From: Acidimicrobiia bacterium
GTDB lineage: Bacteria > Actinomycetota > Acidimicrobiia > Acidimicrobiales > Acidimicrobilacustridaceae
Assembly (NCBI GenBank): GCA_018882825.1
Contig: VERC01000018.1
Span: forward strand, 1-16,573
DNA length: 16,573 bases
Direction of reading: 5' to 3'
This document shows, in pieces, positions 1-6,179 of this stretch. The first letter of the stretch is position 1, and every line of letters begins with the position of its first letter. Below the pieces are notes generated by a model, which saw only the letters and a program-made list of their open reading frames with translations, was not told where the DNA came from and did not search any database. The position numbers and the translations under genes are program-made.

Positions 1-1
1 G

Positions 2-1681
2 TCAGAACTCCGCCACACCCGGAGGGCGAAGTCGGTCGACGAGCAGCATCACCGCGACGGTGAGCACCATCAGGATGGCCGACAGGGCCATCGCCTGCGC
101 GAACGACCACTCCCCCGGTCGCCCCAGCGCTCGATGGACGGCGACCGGCAGGGTGGGTCGCGCCGGACGAGCGAGGAAGGCCGTGGCCCCGAACTCGCCG
201 AGCGAGACGGCGAAGGCGAATCCGGCGGCACCGGCGACGGCGCGACCGAGGATGGGCGCGTCGACGCTGCGCCGGACCCGGCCCGGCGACGCCCCGAGGA
301 CGGCCGCCGCCTCGTGCAGACGTGGATCGATGGCCCGCACGGCCGGCACCAACAGTCGCACCACGAAGGGCAGGGCCACCACGGCGTGGACGATGGGCAC
401 GATCCACACCGAGGACCGCAGATCGAACGGCGACCGGTCGAAGGTGAGCAGGAACCCGAAGCCCACGGTCACCGCCGACGTGCCGAGGGGCACCATCAGC
501 GCCGTGTCGGCGAACCGGGACCACCGCGGCACACGTCCCCCACCCCCGGCGATGGCCCATGCCGCACAGGCGCCGAGCACGAGGGCCAGCACCGTGGCCA
601 TGGCCGCGAACTGGAGAGAGTTGCCCACGGCGTCGAGGGGCGGCACGTAGGCCGTCGACCCGCGCCGCGTGTCGCCCAACGACTGGAACGCACCCAGACC
701 CCAGCCATCGGGCGTGGAGAAGGCGCGCACCGCCAGCACGACCAGTGGTGCTCCGAGCAGCGCGCCGATCACCACGAGGTTGCCGGCCACGAAGGTGCGC
801 GCCCGCCATCCGACGGCTGGTCGCCGCGACTCCTCGGCCCGCCGCTGTTCGAGGGCCACGGCGCGACGGTGCTGGCTGCGTCCGAACCACCACAGCACCG
901 CCACCACCAGGACGAGTTGCAGCAGGGCCAGCACGGCCGCCACGTCGAGGTTCAGCAGGCGCGCCGTCTGTTGGTAGATCTCGACCTCGACGGTGCGATG
1001 GGCCGTCCCCCCGAGCAACAGGACGATACCGAAGGACGTGAAGCTGAACAGGAACACGATCGAGGACGCGGCGGCCAGCGCCGGTCGCAGGAGCGGCAGC
1101 GTGACCCGTCGGAACGTCGTCCATGTCGAGGCCCCGAGGGTTCGAGCGGCCTCCTCGACCCGCGGGTCGATGGTCATCCACGTGGCGCCGACCGTTCGCA
1201 CCACCACGGCGTAGTTGAAGAAGACGTGACCGATGAGGATCGCCCACACCGTTCCCGACAGGTCGACACCGAGCACTCCCCCGGGACCGATCAGACCGAG
1301 CAGCGCCACGCCCACCACCACCGTGGGCAGCACGAAGGGCACGAGCAGCGCCGACCACAACACCGCGCGACCCCGGAAGCGGTAGCGAGCGAACATCGCT
1401 GCGCCGGGCAATCCGATCAGCACACACATGAGCGTCGAGACCGCTGCCTGCCACACCGTGAACCACAGCACGCGCCGGATAGACGGGTCGGTGGCCACGT
1501 CGGCGAACACCGACAGGTCCCACGCGCCGTCGGGGCGGAGGCCACGCTCGATGATCGTGGCCACCGGCCACACGAAGAACACGGCGAGGAAGAGCAGCGG
1601 TGGCGCGGCGGCGACCATCCGCCACCGACGGGCCGCGTTGGTGTGCGTCAGCGGAACAGTGCCGACCACTGGCCGACCCAC
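2..1681 (-). CDS. thiP: Thiamine ABC transporter, two-domain permease
   Basis: This is the inner-membrane channel of a thiamine/TPP importer, fed by the adjacent ThiB lipoprotein and driven by an ATPase not in the window. The protein is a tandem fusion of two permease halves with about 12 hydrophobic segments. Each half has an EAA-type ATPase-docking loop: EEAARTLGAS near residue 176 and HEAAAVLGAS near residue 456. The C-terminal SLGEFGATAFLARP stretch followed by TLP is typical of ThiP/FbpB-type permeases. At 559 residues it is close to the usual ThiP length. The GTG start at 1681 overlaps the thiB stop by 34 bp and has no clear ribosome binding site. ATG at 1618 is an alternative 29 bp after the thiB stop, but it drops the positively charged RRWR before the first membrane helix. 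Thiamine specificity comes from ThiB, ThiN and the riboswitch; alone it could pass for an iron transporter. Confidence 0.87.
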   Translation of the reverse strand: MGRPVVGTVPLTHTNAARRWRMVAAAPPLLFLAVFFVWPVATIIERGLRPDGAWDLSVFADVATDPSIRRVLWFTVWQAAVSTLMCVLIGLPGAAMFARYRFRGRAVLWSALLVPFVLPTVVVGVALLGLIGPGGVLGVDLSGTVWAILIGHVFFNYAVVVRTVGATWMTIDPRVEEAARTLGASTWTTFRRVTLPLLRPALAAASSIVFLFSFTSFGIVLLLGGTAHRTVEVEIYQQTARLLNLDVAAVLALLQLVLVVAVLWWFGRSQHRRAVALEQRRAEESRRPAVGWRARTFVAGNLVVIGALLGAPLVVLAVRAFSTPDGWGLGAFQSLGDTRRGSTAYVPPLDAVGNSLQFAAMATVLALVLGACAAWAIAGGGGRVPRWSRFADTALMVPLGTSAVTVGFGFLLTFDRSPFDLRSSVWIVPIVHAVVALPFVVRLLVPAVRAIDPRLHEAAAVLGASPGRVRRSVDAPILGRAVAGAAGFAFAVSLGEFGATAFLARPARPTLPVAVHRALGRPGEWSFAQAMALSAILMVLTVAVMLLVDRLRPPGVAEF

Positions 1682-2793
1682 CGGTCACGGTTCGCGGCCA
1701 CCTGCTCGTAGGGCAGCGACAATGGTTCATCGACCACCGCGGTGTACTTGGCGAAGGTGTCGGGCAACGGCGTGCCCGACACCACCGGGTACACGTACAT
1801 CTGCAGTGGCATGTCCGCCTGGAACGAGCGGCCCAACATGAACTCGATGAAGGTGGCCGCGGCTTCGGGATGGCGGGCGCCGCGAAGTATGCCGGCGAAC
1901 TCGATCTGGCGATAACAGGTCGAGGTGATGACTCCGGTCGGGGTGGCGTCGACGTCCGCACTGGTGTCGGAGACCTCGGCCGGTGGGCTGGAGGCGTAGG
2001 ACACCACCAGCGGTCGGGTTCCCTCGCCGCTGCCTCCGGAGAATTCGCCGTAGTAGGCGGTCTCCCAGCCATCGACCACCTTGACCCCGTTGGCCTTGAG
2101 CGCCTTCCAGTAGCGCAACCACGCCGCGTCGGCGGAGGTGTCGTCGCCACCACCGAACCGAGCGATGGTGGCCAGCATGAAGGCCAGCCCGGGCGTCGAC
2201 GACGCCGGGTCCTGCACCACCAACTGTCCGGCGTGGTCGGGGGCGGTGAGGTCCTCGAAGGCGCGGGGCAGCGATCGGCCCGACGAGGTGAACGCATCTC
2301 GATCGAAGTTCACGCACACCTCGGCGTGGTCGATCGGGGTGACCAGACCGTCGGTGACGACGGAGGCGTAGGCGGGATCCACATCGGCGAGACGCACCGC
2401 GTCGTAGGGAACCACCAAGCGCGCCGCGCTCACCGAGCCGAGCAGGTTCTCGTCGATCCCGAAGATCACATCGGCCACGGGATTGCCGGCGGTGAGGATC
2501 GCCGCATTGGTCATGGTCACGGCGTCACCGGCCTGGACGAGTTCGACGCGGACGTTCGTCTCCCGTTCGAACTCCTCGATCACCTCGGCACTCACGGCGA
2601 ACGAATCGTGGGCCAGCACGCGCAGCGTCACCGGTTCGTCGAACCGCACCAGTGCACCATCGACCACTCCCGGCGACACGGCCGCGGTGTTCGATGGCGC
2701 CGACGACGAGCACGCCGCGACCACGAGGGTCAGGGCGACGGTCAGCGCGAGGGTCATGACGGCAACGACCGTTCCTCGTCGGTTGGTGCTCAT
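1648..2793 (-). CDS. thiB: Thiamine ABC transporter substrate-binding lipoprotein
   Basis: This extracytoplasmic solute-binding protein captures thiamine (or its phosphates) for ThiP. The N-terminus is a lipoprotein signal: NRR, a hydrophobic stretch, then VVAAC with the lipidated cysteine at residue 28. The mature part follows the ThiB/TbpA pattern. It shows LRVLAHDSFAVS near residue 57, then EFERETNVRVELVQAGDA, a GNPVADVIFGID block, LVVQDPASSTPGLAF, a GWETAYYGEF segment and LVVSYASSPPAEVS. The 381-residue length is normal for an actinobacterial ThiB with a long leader. The ATG overlaps the thiN stop in an ATGA arrangement, which implies translational coupling. It also has its own GGAGG ribosome binding site about 7 bases upstream. 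Expression is expected to fall when TPP binds the upstream riboswitch. Confidence 0.9.
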   Translation of the reverse strand: MSTNRRGTVVAVMTLALTVALTLVVAACSSSAPSNTAAVSPGVVDGALVRFDEPVTLRVLAHDSFAVSAEVIEEFERETNVRVELVQAGDAVTMTNAAILTAGNPVADVIFGIDENLLGSVSAARLVVPYDAVRLADVDPAYASVVTDGLVTPIDHAEVCVNFDRDAFTSSGRSLPRAFEDLTAPDHAGQLVVQDPASSTPGLAFMLATIARFGGGDDTSADAAWLRYWKALKANGVKVVDGWETAYYGEFSGGSGEGTRPLVVSYASSPPAEVSDTSADVDATPTGVITSTCYRQIEFAGILRGARHPEAAATFIEFMLGRSFQADMPLQMYVYPVVSGTPLPDTFAKYTAVVDEPLSLPYEQVAANRDRWVGQWSALFR

Positions 2794-3527
2794 GTATCGC
2801 CTCCATCGGTGGGGAACTCGGGGCCGGGTCGGATCACGAGGAGTGTCCCGCCGTCGATCGAGACCGTGGCCGACCGATCGAGCATCACATTGCTGACACC
2901 TCGGGTCGTCCCAGCGTCCAGATCCTCACCGTGCAGCGGATACTCGAGACCGACACACCGCACACCGGTGGCGTGACCGTGGATCGGCAACAACGTGACG
3001 ACATCGCCCGGTGCGCCGTCGAAGGTCACGGCCCCGGGTCCGTGCACGACCGAGATGCGCGCCGAGTCCAGTACCGCGTGCATCCGCACACCCGCCCAGC
3101 GGGGCGAAGCGAGGACGAAGGCGTTGGCCACCGACTGATCGACACGCCCGCCGTGCCCGGCGACGACGATCACCGACGTCGCGCCGGCGCGCACGGCCAC
3201 GTCGATGGCCAGTTCGAGATCGGTGGCGTCCTTGTCGACCGGATGTCGTTCGATGCGGGTGGCGCGACGTTCGAGTTCGCCCAGCACCGAGGGGTCGATG
3301 GAGTCGAGGTCCCCGACCACGACGTCGATGGTCAATCCGGCGGCGAGGGCATGGTCGGCACCGGAGTCGGCGGCCACCACGATCGTGTCGGGTCCACCGA
3401 GTCGGCCGAGCGCCTCGAGATCGGGGGTGGCGCCGCCGGCCACGACAACAGCGACGGCGCCCGCGCCGGTCGACGAGTCGCCGTGCGGCGCGCCCCGCTC
3501 GTCGTGCGTTCCCGGTCCGACCACCAC
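2790..3527 (-). CDS. thiN: Thiamine pyrophosphokinase
   Basis: The enzyme transfers pyrophosphate from ATP to free thiamine, giving TPP in one cytoplasmic step, so it uses the thiamine imported by ThiB/ThiP. Visible family motifs are VVAADSGAD near residue 51, VVGDLDSID near 70 (acidic Mg/ATP-binding loop), DKDATDLELA near 98, and GHGGRVDQSVAN near 124. In the last motif the usual His after RxD is Gln, which is unlikely to abolish activity. The 245 residues are within the family range, with a disordered-looking extension of about 22 residues at the N-terminus. Tandem GTG codons at 3527 and 3524 follow an AGGAG at 3536-3532; the second is the better spaced. It is the first gene after the TPP riboswitch and overlaps thiB by 4 bp. 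Confidence 0.9.
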   Translation of the reverse strand: MVVGPGTHDERGAPHGDSSTGAGAVAVVVAGGATPDLEALGRLGGPDTIVVAADSGADHALAAGLTIDVVVGDLDSIDPSVLGELERRATRIERHPVDKDATDLELAIDVAVRAGATSVIVVAGHGGRVDQSVANAFVLASPRWAGVRMHAVLDSARISVVHGPGAVTFDGAPGDVVTLLPIHGHATGVRCVGLEYPLHGEDLDAGTTRGVSNVMLDRSATVSIDGGTLLVIRPGPEFPTDGGDT

Positions 3528-3528
3528 T

Positions 3529-3557
3529 GCTCTCCTGTTCGCGGATCACACGAGAGC
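3529..3557 (-). promoter_or_regulatory. Hairpin overlapping the thiN ribosome binding site
   Basis: In the mRNA sense, GCTCTC (3557-3552) is exactly complementary to GAGAGC (3534-3529), with a 17-nt loop. The downstream arm covers the last three bases of the AGGAG ribosome binding site (3536-3532) and runs to one base before the GTG start at 3527. This could be the sequestering stem by which the riboswitch blocks translation. The pairing is seen directly; its role is inferred. Confidence 0.4.
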
Positions 3558-3573
3558 GCCGGAGCGTCGGTCG

Positions 3574-3657
3574 AGACTCCCTTCGCCGGCATGACCCGGA
3601 TCAGGTTCGACGGTCGGAGGCAGGCCTCCCTCTCAGCCCCGAAGGGCTCCCGTGTTC
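3574..3657 (-). ncRNA. TPP riboswitch (THI element)
   Basis: Read on the minus strand, this leader has the conserved thi-box parts in order. A GGGAGCCC segment is followed by a TTCG-capped stem, AGCCC/GGGCT (3648-3635). Next comes the invariant CTGAGA (3636-3631), a variable GGAGG/CCTCC hairpin (about 3629-3616), and the 3' core ACCTGATCCGGGTCATGCCGG (3606-3586), ending in GCGAAGGGA. The aptamer lies about 46 nt before the thiN start. No U-tract terminator follows it, so control of translation initiation is more likely than attenuation. The closing P1 helix is not obvious by eye. Confidence 0.95.
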
Positions 3658-3664
3658 CGGCGCC

Positions 3665-3670
3665 ACGGTA
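3665..3670 (-). promoter_or_regulatory. Possible -10 element for the thiamine operon
   Basis: TACCGT (3670-3665) fits the TANNNT pattern of actinobacterial -10 elements. It would start transcription at about 3658, exactly at the 5' edge of the riboswitch. No convincing -35 hexamer lies 16-18 bp upstream. The rest of the 75-bp divergent intergenic region (3658-3732) shows nothing clear except the ribosome binding site of the plus-strand gene. Confidence 0.33.
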
Positions 3671-3732
3671 CACGCCCGGCCGATGAGCGCCTCGTCGTGA
3701 TGGAAGACTGCCCGCGTCGGAGGGAGAGGGAC

Positions 3733-4647
3733 ATGGAACTGCTGCGGACACCCGAGGAAAGATTCGCCGATCTGCCCGACTTCGACTTCGCCCCCCACTA
3801 CGTGGAGGTGGCCGATCCCACCGACGACAGCCAGTCCATCCGAATCCACCATCTCGACGAGGGATCGTCCGACGGCGACGTCGTGCTGTTGCTGCACGGC
3901 GAACCGAGCTGGTGCTACCTGTACCGGTCGATGATCGGACCGCTGGTGGCGGCCGGCCATCGTGTCGTGGCTCCCGACCTCGTCGGCTTCGGTCGCTCCG
4001 ACAAGCCGACCTCACGCCACGACCACACGTACGCCCGTCACGTCGAATGGTGGCGCGAGGCGCTGTTCGATCGACTCGACCTTCGTGACATCACCGTGTT
4101 CGCTCAGGACTGGGGAGGACTGGTGGGTCTGCGCCTGGTGGCCGAACACCCCGAACGGTTCGCCCGGATCGTGGTGGCCAACACCGGCCTCGGCACCGGC
4201 GACGGGCGCCAGACCGAGGGATTCCTGGCCTGGCAGGAGTTCTCCCAGAGCGTGCCCGAGTTCCCGGTCGGTCGGATCATCGCCGGTGGCACCACCCGAC
4301 CACTCACCGACGCCGAGGTGGCGGCCTACGACGCCCCCTTCCCCGACGAGTCGTACAAGGAGGGTCCGAGGGCCATGCCGGCGCTGGTCCCGTCGACCCC
4401 GGACGATCCGGCGTCACCCGCCAACCGTCGGGCATGGCAGGTGCTCGAGAAGATGGAGACGCCCGTGCTCACGGCGTTCTCCGATCGCGATCCGGTCACC
4501 GCCGGAGGCGAGAAGGCCTTCCAGCGCCGGATCCCCGGAGCGGCCGGTCGTGACCACGTCACCATCGAAGGGGCCGGACACTTCCTCCAGGAGGACGCCG
4601 GCGCGCGCCTGGCCGACATCGTCGTGTCGTTCATCGCCGCCACCTAG
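3733..4647 (+). CDS. Haloalkane dehalogenase, subfamily HLD-I
   Basis: This is an alpha/beta-hydrolase predicted to cleave carbon-halogen bonds hydrolytically, giving an alcohol, a halide ion and a proton. The N-terminus MELLRTPEERFADLPDF and PHYVEV match the DhlA/DhmA type. Key residues are present: oxyanion-hole motif HGEPSW (residues 55-60), nucleophile Asp126 followed by halide-binding Trp127 in FAQDWGG, a cap-domain second halide-binding Trp167 in EGFLAWQ (aligned by motif to DhlA Trp175), acid Asp251 in FSDRDP, and base His283 in EGAGHF. The 304 residues match the family. ATG 3733 is chosen because GGAGGGAGAGGG ends 2 bases before it and homology begins there; the frame stays open further upstream. 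Without an assay the true substrate is unknown, since members of this subfamily vary widely in substrate. Confidence 0.88.
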   Translation: MELLRTPEERFADLPDFDFAPHYVEVADPTDDSQSIRIHHLDEGSSDGDVVLLLHGEPSWCYLYRSMIGPLVAAGHRVVAPDLVGFGRSDKPTSRHDHTYARHVEWWREALFDRLDLRDITVFAQDWGGLVGLRLVAEHPERFARIVVANTGLGTGDGRQTEGFLAWQEFSQSVPEFPVGRIIAGGTTRPLTDAEVAAYDAPFPDESYKEGPRAMPALVPSTPDDPASPANRRAWQVLEKMETPVLTAFSDRDPVTAGGEKAFQRRIPGAAGRDHVTIEGAGHFLQEDAGARLADIVVSFIAAT

Positions 4648-4656
4648 TGTCGCCCC

Positions 4657-4773
4657 ATGATCCTCGTCGCCATCTTCGCCATCTTCGCCGTCGTGTGCAT
4701 CGTCGCCTTCGGCACCCAGATCAGCCGTCGTCGACGCTACGAGCGCGGCGAGTACGACCCCGAGGACGTCTGA
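4657..4773 (+). CDS. Single-pass membrane miniprotein (38 aa)
   Basis: A 38-codon frame begins 9 bp after the dehalogenase stop. It encodes one hydrophobic helix (MILVAIFAIFAVVCIVAF, residues 1-18), then a basic patch RRRRY and an acidic tail ending YDPEDV. A membrane anchor followed at once by positive charges predicts an N-out, C-in topology. No ribosome binding site is visible, so it would rely on coupling to the upstream gene. No family is recognised. The sensible protein composition and adjacency favour a real gene, but a chance frame in GC-rich DNA cannot be excluded. Confidence 0.5.
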   Translation: MILVAIFAIFAVVCIVAFGTQISRRRRYERGEYDPEDV

Positions 4774-4777
4774 GTCG

Positions 4778-4856
4778 TCACCGTCGGTGAACCCGCACGA
4801 CGAGTGACCACTTCCGCCCACTGACCGACTGCGGTCGAGCGTCCGGCCCGTCGGAC
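4778..4856. terminator. Stem-loops between convergent genes
   Basis: The gap between the converging genes ending at 4773 and 4865 has three short perfect stems: TCACC/GGTGA with a 3-nt loop (4778-4790), GACCG/CGGTC with a 4-nt loop (4823-4836), and GTCCG/CGGAC with a 6-nt loop (4841-4856). None is followed by a T-run. They may act together as a weak bidirectional terminator, which is plausible in a high-GC actinobacterium. Confidence 0.3.
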
Positions 4857-4864
4857 TACCCGAC

Positions 4865-6064
4865 TCACCGCGAGAACATGGCCACGATCGACGAACGATC
4901 GACCGTGCCCACCACCTCGCACCCGACCGTGTTGAAGGTGACGGTGCTGCGACGGCGTGCCAGTCGCCATGCGTCGGTCCCCAGGGCGCTGCGCACCTGC
5001 CACAGCATCGTGCGGACTCGCTGGCCGATGCGGGCGGGATCGGCGCCCGGCCACAGGATCGCCGCCAGTTCATCGACCGTGATGCCGTCCGCCCCGGCGT
5101 CGATCACGAGTCGCAGGGCGGCCTCGGCATGACGGGTGAGGAACAAGATGGGTTGGCCATCGCGTCGCGCGGCGCAGGGACCATCGAGTTCGATCGACAG
5201 ACTGCCGGTGGGATCGACGAGCCGCACGTAGGCGATGTCGGCCGGGAGTTCGGCCAACAGACCGCGGACCTGCCGGGTGGAGTTATCGCCATCGAGTCCG
5301 GCGAGAAGCACCATCGCCCGGGCCGACCAGTAACGGGCCCGCCACTTCGCGAAGGTCTCGAGGGCGGCTCCGGCCCGTGCCCGGGCCTCGTCGACACGAC
5401 CGTCAGCGGCCACGATCTCGGCGACCCGCAACTCGTTCATGGCCCGCTCGATGGGTGAATCGAGGACCGGCACGACGGAGTCGATACGGGCCACGGCCTC
5501 CTCCGATCGGCCGGTCGCAGCCAGACCCCACCCCTCGGCCAGATCGACGTGGGCCCGAAGCCGGTCGTCGTCCGACTCGGCCGCAACGCGCCGACACCGT
5601 TCCAGGTCGGCCTCCAGGGTGACACCGTCCGGAAAATCGCCACCGGCGATGCGCATCAAGCGCAGGTAGACCTCATCGGCCACCGAACCGTGCGCCTCCG
5701 CCAGGGCCATAGCCCTGTCGAAGTCGGCGAGCGCCCGATCATCGTCGCCTCGCAGCCGCCAGATCATCCCGCTCACGCCGAGCGCCTGCAGCACCGGCTG
5801 GTGATCACCGCGCTCGGTGGCCCTCTCGATGATGCGGTCGAATCCCCGAAGGGCCCGATCGAACTCCCCTCGCCAGTTGTCGACCAGAGTGGCGGCCACC
5901 AGGAGGTCCCACGCCCGGCACTCGGAATCGGGATCGGGCTGCGACTCCGCGCTCGAGAGCCCACAGCGCAGGCGCTCGATCTCCGAGGCGATGCCGTCGA
6001 GATCGACCTCCCCCCAGAAGTGGCCCAGTCCCACCACCTCCAGTTGTTGCCGGATCGCCCACAT
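4865..6064 (-). CDS. TPR protein with C-terminal SARP-type winged helix, putative regulator
   Basis: The predicted 399-residue protein is mostly helical. Residues about 50-280 look like tetratricopeptide repeats, for example NWRGEFDRALRGFDRIIERA, GDDDRALADFDRAMALAEAHG and GRVDEARARAGAALETF. Residues about 288-378 resemble the OmpR/SARP winged-helix DNA-binding domain: LSIELDGP, RRDGQPILFLTRHAEAALRLVI, then GITVDELAAILWPGAD and RIGQRVRTMLWQVRSALG, ending with a beta-hairpin-like RRRSTVTF. In AfsR/SARP proteins this domain is N-terminal, so its place behind the TPRs is unusual. No ATPase domain is present. ATG 6064 is preferred over a start at 6310, because the longer form would run into the divergent tetR gene and is unlike a folded domain. 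Target genes are unknown; the divergent neighbour is the obvious candidate. Confidence 0.72.
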   Translation of the reverse strand: MWAIRQQLEVVGLGHFWGEVDLDGIASEIERLRCGLSSAESQPDPDSECRAWDLLVAATLVDNWRGEFDRALRGFDRIIERATERGDHQPVLQALGVSGMIWRLRGDDDRALADFDRAMALAEAHGSVADEVYLRLMRIAGGDFPDGVTLEADLERCRRVAAESDDDRLRAHVDLAEGWGLAATGRSEEAVARIDSVVPVLDSPIERAMNELRVAEIVAADGRVDEARARAGAALETFAKWRARYWSARAMVLLAGLDGDNSTRQVRGLLAELPADIAYVRLVDPTGSLSIELDGPCAARRDGQPILFLTRHAEAALRLVIDAGADGITVDELAAILWPGADPARIGQRVRTMLWQVRSALGTDAWRLARRRSTVTFNTVGCEVVGTVDRSSIVAMFSR

Positions 6065-6118
6065 GGCCAGCCACCGTCCCGCTCGGATCTGGGGCGAGCC
6101 TTGTCCCCCCGGGCGCTC

Positions 6119-6130
6119 TACGTCAACGTA
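6119..6130. promoter_or_regulatory. Inverted repeat TACGT-CA-ACGTA, candidate operator
   Basis: TACGTCAACGTA is a perfect 5-bp inverted repeat with a 2-bp centre, in the divergent intergenic region (6065-6179). It contains TTGACG on the minus strand, a good -35-like hexamer pointing toward the TPR/SARP-type gene, though no clear -10 is found at the right spacing. TACAGT (6129-6134) is a possible -10 toward the tetR gene. A repressor bound here could block both promoters. Confidence 0.38.
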
Positions 6131-6147
6131 CAGTCGTGCACATCGGA

Positions 6148-6165
6148 CCCGACAGCGGTGTCGGG
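6148..6165. promoter_or_regulatory. Inverted repeat CCCGACA-gcgg-TGTCGGG, candidate operator
   Basis: A perfect 7-bp inverted repeat with a 4-bp spacer ends 14 bp before the start of the double TetR gene. Its size and place suit a TetR-family operator for autorepression. In the transcript it could also form a hairpin just upstream of the AGGAG ribosome binding site. Its centre lies 32 bp, or about three helical turns, from that of the other inverted repeat at 6119-6130. Confidence 0.48.
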
Positions 6166-6179
6166 CAGGAGAGGGCTCG

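Noticed and set aside
134..1711. Long plus-strand open frame opposite thiP
   Set aside because: Its translation is rich in His, Arg, Gly and Gln without domains or membrane pattern, and it mirrors thiP codons. It is a GC-driven antisense shadow.
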